Numbered from the stretch's first letter, positions 41,283 through 50,495 are shown. The stretch is DNA of 64,000 nucleotides from CBDCDJ01 sp965215355 (GCA_965215355.1 CBDCDJ010000007.1:3720001-3784000), one strand, 5' to 3'. The notes: generated by a model from the sequence alone, not told the origin. Translations and numbers: made by a program.

Positions 41283-41288
41283 AGCCTA
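41283..41288 (-). promoter_or_regulatory. Leaderless -10 box of the Nif3-like gene
   Basis: On the minus strand TAGGCT ends six bases before the ATG at 41276. Confidence 0.48.
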
Positions 41289-41370
41289 CCGTGCGCGCAA
41301 AGATTTGGCTACTCACGGAGCGCCGCTTGCAAATGCCTTGCGCGGGCTCCCCAACGGTGTTCTTAACCCC

Positions 41371-41400
41371 TTGTCCGCCCCTCCACCGAAGTGCTATTCT
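41371..41400 (+). promoter_or_regulatory. Putative nuo operon promoter
   Basis: TTGTCC (41371-41376) and TATTCT (41395-41400) are separated by 18 bases and lie about 90 bases before the nuoA start. They are the best -35/-10 pair in the gap between the Nif3-like gene and nuoA. The leader contains no recognised riboswitch. Confidence 0.5.
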
Positions 41401-41490
41401 GTGAATGTCGGAGTTGTGAAAAGCCGCACAAGTTATTTTTCATTGGGACGCGGCTTGAGGTTGACTGTAAAGTTGAGAGGGGAAGCGCTC

Positions 41491-41847
41491 TTGGAAAATG
41501 ATTATACCAACGTCCTCATCATGTTCTTGGCGGCCGGTTTTATCGGCGCGGCGGCGCTGGCGGTCGGCGGTTTGCTCGGCCCCAAAAAGGCGTCCGAGAC
41601 GAAGCTCGCCGCTTACGAGTCGGGCGTCCCCGCCTCGGGTACGGCGCGCGAGCGTTTCCCGGTCCACTTTTACCTCGTCGCCATGCTCTTCATCATCTTC
41701 GACATCGAGACGGCCTTTTTTTACCCGCTGGCGGTCAAGTTCAAGGCCGCGCCGGAATTCTTGTTCGTTCAAGCGATTATCTTCGCCGTGGTGCTCGCTA
41801 TCGGTTACCTGTACATCTTGAAAAAAGGTGTGTTGAATTGGAGGTGA
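41491..41847 (+). CDS. nuoA: NADH-quinone oxidoreductase subunit A
   Basis: A 118-residue membrane subunit (Nqo7 in Thermus) with three helices: VLIMFLAAGFIGAAALAVGG, FYLVAMLFIIFDIETAFFYP and VQAIIFAVVLAIGYLYIL. The loop ESGVPASGTARERFPVHFYL matches the quinone-channel region, with the conserved cysteine replaced by Val/Pro context. The start is TTG at 41491 because AGAGGGGA stands at good spacing; upstream TTG 41461 is possible. First gene of the complex I operon. Confidence 0.93.
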   Translation: MENDYTNVLIMFLAAGFIGAAALAVGGLLGPKKASETKLAAYESGVPASGTARERFPVHFYLVAMLFIIFDIETAFFYPLAVKFKAAPEFLFVQAIIFAVVLAIGYLYILKKGVLNWR

Positions 41848-41884
41848 GACGTTTTTCGTTTTTGGTTTTTCGTCTTTCGCTTTT

Positions 41885-41911
41885 ACGAACGACGAACGAC
41901 GAACGACGAAC
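41885..41911 (+). repeat. Tandem 7-bp repeat between nuoA and nuoB
   Basis: ACGAACG is repeated almost four times (41885-41911). The preceding T-rich stretch contains TTCGT words that can pair with the ACGAA words, so the 73-bp gap can fold into a variable stem-loop. The repeat number could vary by slippage. Function is unknown. Confidence 0.7.
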
Positions 41912-41920
41912 AACCTTCTC

Positions 41921-42457
<537 letters not shown>

Positions 42458-42592
42458 GATCCCTCCGCTTAGCGCTTCGCTCAAGCGGCCCCCTTGAAAA
42501 AAGGGGGCTGGAGGCAGTTGTTAAAGTGCTACCCCTCGCCCCCCTTTCTTCAAGGGGGGACCGAATAAGCGCAGCGCCATTTAGGGGGGATC
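42458..42592. repeat. Dispersed repeat element, copy B (135 bp)
   Basis: This element is homologous to copy A at 40398-40525. It begins GATCCCTCCGCTTAGCGC immediately after the nuoB stop and ends TTTAGGGGGGATC, so its ends are inverted repeats. CCCCCTT/AAGGGGG stems occur inside. No ORF. Being in the middle of the nuo operon, it must be read through, or it may modulate downstream expression. Confidence 0.8.
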
Positions 42593-42629
42593 TTCTTTGC
42601 CTAAAGGGTGTCGCGGCGGGAGGTTCCCG

Positions 42630-43250
42630 ATGAGCTTAGTCGAGCAAGTAACCGACACCCTCAAAACCTTGGACGGCAAACCCGGTGAGTTCAAGGGCAT
42701 GGTGAGCGTGACGGTTGGCAAAGACAACATCGTTGAAGCTGTCCGCACCGCCAAAGAGGCAGGCTTTGACATGATTTCGGACGTGTTCGGGATTGACTAT
42801 CTCGAGTACCCCGGCCACCAAGGCCAGCGCTTTACGGTCGTTTACAACCTCTACAGCGTAGACCACAACGAGCGAGTGTTCATCCGCGTGAACCTGGACG
42901 AAAACGAAACGCTGCCGACGATCTACGAACTTTGGAAGGGCTCGAGCTTTATGGAGCGCGAAGTCTACGACATGTACGGCGTCGTGTTCGAAGGCCACCC
43001 CGACCTGCGCAAGCTCATCACGCCTGAAGACTTGGACGGCCACCCGCTGCGCAAAGACTTTCCCATCGGCGAGACACCGACGCTGTTCGGCGAGGACCGC
43101 TTTTTAGACCCTGCCACGTTTCGCGCCGGAATTATCGGGCAGAGCGGCGGCTTGACCGGCTTCACCGGCGGCGCGCGTAAAGGCGTGCGCAGCGAGCAAG
43201 GGTTGGAAATCACCTCCCAAGACATCACCGGCCAAGGAGGCGACGCATGA
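42630..43250 (+). CDS. nuoC: NADH-quinone oxidoreductase subunit C
   Basis: A 206-residue peripheral-arm subunit (Nqo5). The family block RVNLDENETLPTIYELWKGS followed by SFMEREVYDMYGVVFEGHPD is complete, with LRKLITPEDLDGHPLRKDFP after it. A C-terminal extension from about residue 165 (LTGFTGGARKGVRSEQGLEI) is longer than in E. coli but similar to thermus-type NuoC. The ATG at 42630 follows GGGAGG; a frame start at 42597 lies in the repeat border. Its stop overlaps nuoD (ATGA). Confidence 0.95.
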   Translation: MSLVEQVTDTLKTLDGKPGEFKGMVSVTVGKDNIVEAVRTAKEAGFDMISDVFGIDYLEYPGHQGQRFTVVYNLYSVDHNERVFIRVNLDENETLPTIYELWKGSSFMEREVYDMYGVVFEGHPDLRKLITPEDLDGHPLRKDFPIGETPTLFGEDRFLDPATFRAGIIGQSGGLTGFTGGARKGVRSEQGLEITSQDITGQGGDA

Positions 43251-44476
43251 CGATGAAAACTGTCGGCGCGATGCCCGGCGTCAACCAGGAAATCACCGGC
43301 GGCGACTTCGAAACCCAGTACATGCGCGTCAACGTCGGGCCGCAGCACCCTTCGACCCACGGCGTGTTGCGTCTCGTCGTCGATTTGGACGGCGAGCGCA
43401 TCGCCCGAATCATCCCGCAAATCGGCTACCTGCACACGGGGTTCGAGAAAACGATGGAAAACCGCACCTACCAGCAGTGCGTGACCTACTCGAACCGGCT
43501 GGACTACCTGCACGGTTTCGCGCACGACCTCGCCTATGTGCTCAGCGCCGAAAAGCTTATCGATGCGAGGGTTCCGGTGCGGGCGCAGCGGATTCGCGTC
43601 ATTTTGAACGAACTCAACCGCATCGCTTCGCACCTCGTTTTCTTCGGCACCGGCATCCTGGACATGGGCGCGCTGACGCTGTTTTTCTACACGATGCGCG
43701 AGCGCGAAAAGATTCTGGACCTGTTCGAGATGGTCTGCGGCGTGCGGATGAACTACGGCTACTTTCGGGTCGGCGGGCTTGCCAGGGACGTGCCCGAAGG
43801 CTTCGAGACGGCGGTGCGGGACTTTGTCGCGCTGTTCCCGAAAATGGCCGACCAGTACGCCGACCTGTTCGCCAAAAACGACATCTTTATTGGGCGCACC
43901 CAGGGCGTCGGCGTGCTGAGCCGGGAAACGGCGCTCGACTACGGCCTCACCGGGCCGAGCCTGCGCGCCAGCGGCGTGGGGTTGGACTTTCGCAAGGCGC
44001 AACCTTACAGCGGCTACGAAGACTATAGTTTCGACGTGCCGACGAGCGACGTGGGCGACGTGTACACGCGCTTTATGCTCCGTTTCGAAGAGATGTTCGA
44101 GTCGCTTAGAATCATCGAGCAGGCGTTGGACCGGCTCGAGCCCGGCGCCATCAAAGACCCCGACCGGCGGATTTCCTTGCCACCGAGGAGCGAACTCGAG
44201 ACTTCGATGGAAGCGGTCATCTTCCACTTCAAGCTCGTCACCGAGGGTTTTCACCCGCCGCGCGGCGAGGTCTACGTGCCGACCGAGTCGGCGCGGGGCG
44301 AACTCGGCTATTACCTCGTCAGCGACGGCGGCTCGATGCCCTACCGCGTCAAGGTGCGCGTGCCGAGCCTCATCAACCTGCAGAGCCTCGAGCCGTCTTG
44401 TACGGGTGGGATGTTCGCCGACATGGTCATGAGCATTGCCTCTTTCGACCCGGTGCTGGGGGATGTGGACAAGTAA
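43247..44476 (+). CDS. nuoD: NADH-quinone oxidoreductase subunit D
   Basis: A 409-residue subunit (Nqo4) that lines the quinone cavity with NuoB. NVGPQHPSTHGVLRLVVDLD holds the conserved histidines, IGYLHTGFEKTMENRTY follows, and the C-terminal FADMVMSIASFDPVLGDVD is the closing signature. Length is normal. Its stop codon overlaps the start of a small antitoxin gene (TAATG), so the toxin-antitoxin pair is translationally joined to the operon. Confidence 0.97.
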   Translation: MTMKTVGAMPGVNQEITGGDFETQYMRVNVGPQHPSTHGVLRLVVDLDGERIARIIPQIGYLHTGFEKTMENRTYQQCVTYSNRLDYLHGFAHDLAYVLSAEKLIDARVPVRAQRIRVILNELNRIASHLVFFGTGILDMGALTLFFYTMREREKILDLFEMVCGVRMNYGYFRVGGLARDVPEGFETAVRDFVALFPKMADQYADLFAKNDIFIGRTQGVGVLSRETALDYGLTGPSLRASGVGLDFRKAQPYSGYEDYSFDVPTSDVGDVYTRFMLRFEEMFESLRIIEQALDRLEPGAIKDPDRRISLPPRSELETSMEAVIFHFKLVTEGFHPPRGEVYVPTESARGELGYYLVSDGGSMPYRVKVRVPSLINLQSLEPSCTGGMFADMVMSIASFDPVLGDVDK

Positions 44477-44673
44477 TGGTTGAGTCTATCGAATACATTG
44501 TGGATGAAAAGGGCAAAAAAACGAAGGTTGTTTTGCCTTTCGAAGCTTACGAGAGAATGCTCGAGGACTTGCACGACTTGGCCGTTATCGCTGAACGGCG
44601 CGACGGTGCAACAATGAGCTTGGACGAACTCAAAGCACAGTTGGCCGATGACAATGTACGAGTTGAGGACTGA
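44476..44673 (+). CDS. Antitoxin of a RelE-type pair inserted in the nuo operon
   Basis: A 65-residue protein: VESIEYIVDEKGKKTKVVL, then PFEAYERMLEDLHDLAVIAE and SLDELKAQLADDN. This is the common Phd/RelB-like antitoxin partner of RelE/ParE toxins, with a DNA-binding N-terminal strand-helix region and a toxin-binding tail. It starts on the nuoD stop (TAATG) and overlaps the toxin gene by 26 bases. A sampled block is 48% GC versus 70% in the adjacent nuoD end, suggesting insertion into the operon. Confidence 0.82.
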   Translation: MVESIEYIVDEKGKKTKVVLPFEAYERMLEDLHDLAVIAERRDGATMSLDELKAQLADDNVRVED

Positions 44674-44914
44674 GCGCAGTGTCAAAAAGGACTTGCAAAA
44701 ACTGCCTCAACATGTCGTCACACGTGTTCTCGAAAGGTTTGACTCGCTCTCGACCAACCCTTTTCCGACGGGTGTCGTTAAACTTCGCGGAACGGAACAC
44801 GATTACCGTGTTCGCGTGGGTGACTACCGCATCCTTTACGAAGTTGACCGAGAAGCGAATGTCGTTACAATATTATATGTCCGGCATCAAAAAGACGTTT
44901 ATCGCAAAATTTAG
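44648..44914 (+). CDS. RelE/ParE-family mRNA-interferase toxin
   Basis: An 88-residue toxin: MYELRTERSVKKDLQKLP at the start, then VVKLRGTEHDYRVRVGDYR and ILYEVDREANVVTILYVRHQ, with the basic C-terminal KDVYRKI. The RVRVGDYRILY block is the family hallmark and holds catalytic basic residues; relatives cut mRNA in the ribosome. Start at ATG 44648 or 44654. It lies between nuoD and nuoE, with nuoE only eight bases after its stop, so expression follows that of complex I unless an internal promoter exists. Confidence 0.9.
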   Translation: MTMYELRTERSVKKDLQKLPQHVVTRVLERFDSLSTNPFPTGVVKLRGTEHDYRVRVGDYRILYEVDREANVVTILYVRHQKDVYRKI

Positions 44915-44922
44915 GCCTATGT

Positions 44923-45507
44923 ATGGTTGAACTCGAGACCCTGACGCCTTTTTTCAAAGGCAAAGAGGACTTGGTGCAAGAAATCCTCGGCCGCTATCCC
45001 GGATACGGCCAGCGTAGCGCGGTCATGCCGCTGCTGTGGGAAGTGCAACGCGCCGAGCGGCACATTTCCGAGGCGCGGATGGAAGAAATCGCGCATATCC
45101 TCAACATGCACCCGACCGAGGTCAAGGGCGTGATGAGCTTCTACTCGACTTACCACGAGCAGCCCATCGGCAGGTACCACCTGCAGGTTTGCGCGACGCT
45201 GTCGTGTTCCCTGGCCGGTGCGGACGAGATGTACGACTTCATTTCCGCTGAGACGAACCTCGTCAACGGCGAAACCGGTCGTGACGGGCGTTTCAGCCTG
45301 CAAAAAGTCGAGTGCCTGGGTTCCTGCACGACCGCGCCCGTGCTGCAAATCAACGACACCTACTATGAAAACGTGACGCCGATGCGCTGTAAAATGCTGC
45401 TCGAGGCCATGCGCAAAGACGAACTGCCCGAGCCGTGGCGCGCTCGAGGCGGCGACAACGCGGGCGAGAAAGCCGCCCCGCTGTTTGTGGAGGGGGCCGA
45501 GAAATGA
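44923..45507 (+). CDS. nuoE: NADH-quinone oxidoreductase subunit E
   Basis: A 194-residue thioredoxin-like subunit (Nqo2) with the N1a [2Fe-2S] cluster. Ligands are in VCATLSCSLAGADEM (C-x4-C) and VECLGSCTTAPVLQIND (C-x3-C). The N-terminal helical domain RYPGYGQRSAVMPLLWEVQR is typical. The start ATG 44923 comes eight bases after the RelE-type stop codon with no strong ribosome-binding site, so translation may be coupled to the toxin gene. Confidence 0.95.
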   Translation: MVELETLTPFFKGKEDLVQEILGRYPGYGQRSAVMPLLWEVQRAERHISEARMEEIAHILNMHPTEVKGVMSFYSTYHEQPIGRYHLQVCATLSCSLAGADEMYDFISAETNLVNGETGRDGRFSLQKVECLGSCTTAPVLQINDTYYENVTPMRCKMLLEAMRKDELPEPWRARGGDNAGEKAAPLFVEGAEK

Positions 45508-45532
45508 ACTGTAACTGTGAAGGAGGTCCCGC

Positions 45533-46876
45533 GTGAGCACCGACACCCTCGAGAAATCCAAACCGATTACCAGCCGCGCCGACCCGCGTTTCGAAGTGAC
45601 GATGTACAAGTACGTCGGCGTGGACGGGGCGTGGACGCTGGACTTTTATAAAAATCACGGCGGCTACGAGGCGGCGAAAAAAGCGCTTCACATGAAGCCC
45701 GGCGACGTGGTCGACGAGGTCAAGCGCTCAGGCTTGCGCGGGCGCGGCGGAGCGGGCTTTCCGACCGGGGTGAAGTGGTCGTTTATGCCGCCCGTGGACG
45801 AGCGCCAGCGCTTCATCGTCTGCAACGCCGACGAGTCCGAGCCCGGCAGTTGCAAAGACCGCTACGTGATGGAAGACGACCCGCACCAGTTGCTCGAGGG
45901 CATGATAATTGCCGGTTACGCCATCGGCGCGACGAAGGGCGTGCTCTACATCCGCGGCGAATACCACCTCGCCTACGAGCGGTTGCGTCAGGCGATGGCA
46001 GACGCGCGCGAGGCCGGTTACTTGGGTGAGAACATTTTCGGCACCGACTTCGACTTCGACATCGTGCTGCACCGCGGCGCGGGCGCGTACATCTGCGGCG
46101 AGGAAACCGCCCTCATGAACTCGTTCGAGGGTTTGCGCGCCAACCCGCGCCTCAAACCGCCCTTTCCGGCGCAGGCGGGCGTCTATGGTCGGCCCACGAC
46201 CATCAACAACGTCACCTCGATTGCGAGTGCGGTTCACATCTTGAACAAGGGCGCGGACTGGTTCAACAACATGGGCACCGAGGACTCCAAAGGCTTTCAC
46301 CACGTGCAGCTCTCCGGCCCGGTCGCGCGGCACGGCGTGTTCGAAGTGCCGATGGGCATCACCTACCGCGAGATTATCTACGGCCTCGGCGGCGGCCCGA
46401 CCGAAGAGGTCAAGGCGTTTATTCCCGGCGGCTCGTCCTGTCCCTTGTTCCCCTTTACCGACGAGTACCTGGACCTGCCGATGGAGTACGCCGCGGTCGC
46501 CAAGGCCGGGTCGATGCTTGGGACGGGCGGTCTCATCCTCATCCCCAAAGAAAAGTGCATCGTCGACGCCCACTACAACATCGTCCGCTTCTACGCACAC
46601 GAGTCCTGCGGCAAGTGTACGCCTTGCCGCGAGGGCGTGGCGACTTGGCTGCCGAAGATGTACCAGAAGATGCTCTCGGGTTTAGGGGAGCCGGGGGATT
46701 TGGAGCTGTTGGAAGACGTGTCCGAAAACATCCGCGGGCGCTCGTTTTGCGTCCTCGCTGACGCCTGCATCATGCCGGTGCAGGCGAGCATCCAGCATTT
46801 CAGAGAAGAGTACGAATACTTGATAGAACACGGAGAGCAGATGTATCCACGTAAGAACTGGTGGCAAGAAGCATGA
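45533..46876 (+). CDS. nuoF: NADH-quinone oxidoreductase subunit F (NADH-binding)
   Basis: A 447-residue flavoprotein (Nqo1) that oxidises NADH. GLRGRGGAGFPTGVKWSFMP binds NADH, YICGEETALMNSFEG and the IRGEYHLAYERL region contact FMN, and ESCGKCTPCREG with a later cysteine (SFCVLADAC) ligates the N3 [4Fe-4S] cluster. The start is GTG 45533 after GGAGG. It is followed by a 175-bp gap holding repeat C before nuoG. Confidence 0.97.
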   Translation: MSTDTLEKSKPITSRADPRFEVTMYKYVGVDGAWTLDFYKNHGGYEAAKKALHMKPGDVVDEVKRSGLRGRGGAGFPTGVKWSFMPPVDERQRFIVCNADESEPGSCKDRYVMEDDPHQLLEGMIIAGYAIGATKGVLYIRGEYHLAYERLRQAMADAREAGYLGENIFGTDFDFDIVLHRGAGAYICGEETALMNSFEGLRANPRLKPPFPAQAGVYGRPTTINNVTSIASAVHILNKGADWFNNMGTEDSKGFHHVQLSGPVARHGVFEVPMGITYREIIYGLGGGPTEEVKAFIPGGSSCPLFPFTDEYLDLPMEYAAVAKAGSMLGTGGLILIPKEKCIVDAHYNIVRFYAHESCGKCTPCREGVATWLPKMYQKMLSGLGEPGDLELLEDVSENIRGRSFCVLADACIMPVQASIQHFREEYEYLIEHGEQMYPRKNWWQEA

Positions 46877-46902
46877 GAAAAACAAATACCGGTGCTTTTA
46901 AA

Positions 46903-47023
46903 GCCTCCCCTTTGAGGGGAGGTGCCCTTCGGGCGGAGGGGTCCTCGCGAAGCTACACTACGGCGCAGTTCGCGGCATTCGACCCCCCTGCCTTCGGCAG
47001 CCCCCCTCAAAGGGGGGGGCGGG
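46903..47023. repeat. GC-rich repeat element between nuoF and nuoG
   Basis: About 121 bp bounded by CCTCCCCTTTGAGGGGAGG and a complementary-type CCCCCCTCAAAGGGGGGGG end, with GCCCTTCGGGC and GCCTTCGGC hairpins inside. It differs from copies A and B but has the same architecture: inverted C/G-rich ends and no ORF. Similar CCCCTTTGAGGGG elements are known as dispersed palindromic repeats in other genomes. Confidence 0.7.
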
Positions 47024-47051
47024 TAGTTTTTCTGCTTAATGGACGGGCAGC

Positions 47052-49469
47052 ATGAAAGTTAAAGTCAACAACATCGAACTCGACCTCAAACCCGGCACCT
47101 CCGCCATCGACGCGGTGTTCGCAGCCGGGTACGACGTGCCTTACTTTTGCTCGCAAGAATACATGTCGCCCATCGGCGCGTGCCGGATGTGCCTGGCGCG
47201 GGTGGGCGCGCCGCGCAAGGACAAAGACGGGGGTTGGATTACCGAAGAAGGCAGCGACGAGCCGAAAATCTTCTGGTTTCCGAACCCGATGGCGACCTGC
47301 ACGACAGCCGTGATGGAGGGCATGGTCGTCGATACCTTGCATGAATCAGCCGTCAAAGCGCAGCAGGGGATGATGGAGATGACCCTCATCAACCACCCGC
47401 TCGACTGCCCGACCTGTGACAAGGGCGGGGCCTGCGAACTGCAAGACCGCGCTTACGAGTACGGCTCGGGCCGGACGCGCTTCGTGTTCGACAAGCGGCA
47501 CCAGGAAAAACACCACGCGCTGTCCGAACTCATCACTTTAGACCGCGAGCGCTGCATTCACTGCAAGCGCTGCGTGCGCTACTTCGAAGAGGTGCCGGGC
47601 GACGAAGTGCTGGACTTCATCGAGCGCGGCGGTCACACCTACATCGGCACGGTCGCCGACGGGCTGCCGAGCAACTTTTCGGGCAACATCACCGATATTT
47701 GCCCGGTTGGGGCGCTGCTCGACAGCACGAGCCGCTTTCGGGGGCGCAACTGGGAATATGACCACACGCGCAGCACCTCACTCGACGACGCCTCGGGCAG
47801 CGCCATTGTCGTGGACGCGCGCACCGGGCGCATTGAGCGCATCAAAGCCGGGCTCAACACGCAGGTGAACAAAACCTGGATAGACGACGGCACGCGCTTC
47901 GGGCACGAGTACGTTGACGCGCCCGACCGTTTCAAAACGCCGCTGCTGCGCAAGAACGGCCGGCTCGAGCCCGTCACCTGGGAAGAGGCGAGCGCCTTTA
48001 TCGTCGAAAAATTGCAAGGCCTGGGTGAAGGCGTCGGTGTCTTCCTCCGCGCCGACGCGACCCTGGAAGAAGGCGTCGCCGCCAAGTCACTGGCCGAGCA
48101 CCTCGGGGGCGGCGTCGACCACTATCCGCGGAGCGCCGCCTCGGTGATTCCGCAAAACCCCGCGACCTTTACCGACCTCGCCACCGCCGACGCGATTTTC
48201 GTCGTCGGCGACCCGACCGAAGAGGTGCCGACGGTAGACCTGCGCATCAAAGACGCGCTCAAGGGCGTCGCCCCGCCCGAATTGATGCCGCACGGCGTAC
48301 CGATTGCCGACCTGCGCTTGAAAGAGCACGCGCTCCAGAAAAAGGAGCTGCTCACCGTCGCCGCGCCCTACCGCGTCGACCTCATGAAGCACGCGGGCCG
48401 CGCTGTAACGTACGAACCCGGCGGCGAGGCGCGGCTGTTCGAGGCGCTCAACAAAGCGGTCGGCGGCGGCGCGTTTTCGGACGAGGACGCCGGCCTGACC
48501 CAAGACGACGCTAAATCGTTGGTCAAGCAACTCAAAGACACCGAGAACGCCGTGGTCGTCTATGGCGGTTTCGTGCTCGCTTCGCGAGAAGCGGCGGACG
48601 CGGCTAATGCCTTCGCCAAAGCCGTCGGCGCAAAGACGATGATTATGGGGCCGATGGCGAACAGTTACGGGCTCGAGGCCTCCGGCGTCCTCCCAAGTCA
48701 GGGCGGCGTCGCTTATTCGGACATGCTACAGAATGCTAAGGCACTTCTGGTTTCAAACCTCGACCCGGCGCAAGACGCAAGCGTGGCCGGTCGCCTTCGC
48801 AACCTCGAGCTTCTCATCGTCCACGACCTGTTCCCGAACGAAACGACCGAACTGGCCCACGTGGTGCTGCCCGCCAAGAGCGGTTACGAAAAAGACGGCA
48901 CGGTCGTGAATTTGGAGGGTCGCTATCTGAAAGTCAATTCCTCACCCGTTGACAGCGGGCAGTCTGAGGACTTCACCGGCGTCGTCAAACGTTTAGGTGA
49001 GGCTTTGGGGACGCGGTTGGAAGGCCGTAGCGTCCGCAGCGCGCGGCGTTTGTTGAAGAAAGCCCTCGAGACCGACCTAGCCGAATTACCCGACGAAGGT
49101 GTCATCATGGCCGCCAAACCGCGTAAAGCTAAGGCGAGTGGCAAAGAGGAGACCAAGGAGGGTACCACCCTCCTCGTGCCGACCATGCTACGCACCGAGT
49201 ACCTGAGCCGCAACCCACATCTGGCGGCGGCGCACGGCGAGGCGGCTTTGAGGATTCGCCCGGCGGACGCTGTTTTGTACGACCTGAGAGAAGACGACGT
49301 GGTCAGCTTGAAGGTGGACGGGGTGAGGCGACGGCTCAGGATCGAGTACAGCGAAGCCATGCCGGGGGGTGTGTTCCTGGTGCCCGCCCTGCCCGAACAG
49401 CCGGTCGGTGTCACGCAGGCCGACTTGGCGAGCGCGGTCAAAGAGCGCAGAGTGCTCGAGGTCGCCTGA
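47052..49469 (+). CDS. nuoG: NADH-quinone oxidoreductase subunit G
   Basis: An 805-residue iron-sulfur subunit (Nqo3). Cluster N1b ligands are Cys33, 44, 47 and 83. N5 uses His115 with Cys119, 122 and 128 (HPLDCPTCDKGGAC). N4 uses Cys168, 171, 174 and Cys217. The region after residue 217, where Thermus Nqo3 has four cysteines for the off-pathway cluster N7, here reads HTRSTSLDDASGS and WIDDGTRFG with no cysteine, so N7 is missing. The rest is a molybdopterin-enzyme-like domain without cofactor. The C-terminal part from 660 is variable. Confidence 0.96.
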   Translation: MKVKVNNIELDLKPGTSAIDAVFAAGYDVPYFCSQEYMSPIGACRMCLARVGAPRKDKDGGWITEEGSDEPKIFWFPNPMATCTTAVMEGMVVDTLHESAVKAQQGMMEMTLINHPLDCPTCDKGGACELQDRAYEYGSGRTRFVFDKRHQEKHHALSELITLDRERCIHCKRCVRYFEEVPGDEVLDFIERGGHTYIGTVADGLPSNFSGNITDICPVGALLDSTSRFRGRNWEYDHTRSTSLDDASGSAIVVDARTGRIERIKAGLNTQVNKTWIDDGTRFGHEYVDAPDRFKTPLLRKNGRLEPVTWEEASAFIVEKLQGLGEGVGVFLRADATLEEGVAAKSLAEHLGGGVDHYPRSAASVIPQNPATFTDLATADAIFVVGDPTEEVPTVDLRIKDALKGVAPPELMPHGVPIADLRLKEHALQKKELLTVAAPYRVDLMKHAGRAVTYEPGGEARLFEALNKAVGGGAFSDEDAGLTQDDAKSLVKQLKDTENAVVVYGGFVLASREAADAANAFAKAVGAKTMIMGPMANSYGLEASGVLPSQGGVAYSDMLQNAKALLVSNLDPAQDASVAGRLRNLELLIVHDLFPNETTELAHVVLPAKSGYEKDGTVVNLEGRYLKVNSSPVDSGQSEDFTGVVKRLGEALGTRLEGRSVRSARRLLKKALETDLAELPDEGVIMAAKPRKAKASGKEETKEGTTLLVPTMLRTEYLSRNPHLAAAHGEAALRIRPADAVLYDLREDDVVSLKVDGVRRRLRIEYSEAMPGGVFLVPALPEQPVGVTQADLASAVKERRVLEVA

Positions 49470-50495
49470 ATGGAAGCCGTCAACGACCCTTGGTTCGTCA
49501 CCGCCGGTAAAGCTCTGCTGCTCTGCGTGGTGCTGTTGGGCGCGTTCGCTTATATGACCGTCATTGAGCGCAAACTTCTGGCCCGGATGCAGCACCGCTA
49601 CGGGCCGAACCGGGTGGGGCCGTTCGGCCTGCTCCAACCCATCGCCGACGCGCTTAAGTCGATTTTCAAAGAGGACATCACGGTGACCGCGGCCGACCGG
49701 TTCGTCTACTTTTTAGCGCCCTTTATCAGCATCATGTTCGCGCTGACCGCCTTCGGCTCGATTCCGGCCGGGCCGGCGGGCAGTTTTTTCGGTATGAATC
49801 CCTGGGTCATGGACCTGGACATCGGTTTGCTGTTCGTGTTCGCCGCGACGAGCATCGGGGTGTACGGGATTTTCCTGGGCGGTTGGGCCTCGAACAGCAA
49901 GTTCTCACTTCTGGGGAGTCTGCGCTCCTCGGCGCAGCTCATCTCTTACGAACTCGGCCTCGGGCTGTCGGCGCTTACCGTCGTCCTCATCGCGGGGACG
50001 CTGAACTTTCGTGAAATCGTCAACGTCGGCGTGTGGTCGCTCAGTCCGCTGCTGTGGATACCGCTCGCGATTTCGTTCGTGACTTACACCATTTCGCAAA
50101 CCGCCGAGGTCAACCGCACACCCTTCGACCTGCCCGAAGCCGAGCAGGAAATCGTGGCGGGCTACTTGACCGAATACTCGTCCATCAAGTGGGCGCTCTT
50201 TCAGATGGCCGAGTACGTCAACATGATGACGGCGGCGGCCGTTATCAGTACGCTTTTTTTGGGCGGTTACCGCGGCCCGGCGTTTCTGAACGCGCTTGTT
50301 CCCGGCATCGCGGAGTGGCCGTTCGTGTGGCTGATTCTCAAGATGGCGATTTTCATGTTCATGTTCATCTGGCTGCGCGCCACACTGCCGCGCTTGCGCT
50401 ACGACCAGCTCATGCGCTTCGGCTGGATTTACCTGTTCGAAATCGCCTTGGGCAGCGTGCTGTTGGCGGCGGCAATTATCGCGTTCGTCATCTAG
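49470..50495 (+). CDS. nuoH: NADH-quinone oxidoreductase subunit H
   Basis: A 341-residue membrane subunit (Nqo8) with about eight helices that joins the quinone cavity to the proton-pumping arm. The family signature MTVIERKLLARMQHRYGPNR is near the start, and PFDLPEAEQEIVAGYLTEYS is the conserved acidic loop. The start ATG follows the nuoG stop with no gap. Confidence 0.97.
   Translation: MEAVNDPWFVTAGKALLLCVVLLGAFAYMTVIERKLLARMQHRYGPNRVGPFGLLQPIADALKSIFKEDITVTAADRFVYFLAPFISIMFALTAFGSIPAGPAGSFFGMNPWVMDLDIGLLFVFAATSIGVYGIFLGGWASNSKFSLLGSLRSSAQLISYELGLGLSALTVVLIAGTLNFREIVNVGVWSLSPLLWIPLAISFVTYTISQTAEVNRTPFDLPEAEQEIVAGYLTEYSSIKWALFQMAEYVNMMTAAAVISTLFLGGYRGPAFLNALVPGIAEWPFVWLILKMAIFMFMFIWLRATLPRLRYDQLMRFGWIYLFEIALGSVLLAAAIIAFVI

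Noticed and set aside
41885..41911. CRISPR-like repeat array
   Set aside because: Seven-base units without spacers; a simple tandem repeat.
44398..44475. Longer N terminus of the nuo-embedded antitoxin
   Set aside because: The extra codons lie wholly inside the nuoD 3' end and read as a shadow; the TAATG overlap gives the natural start at 44476.
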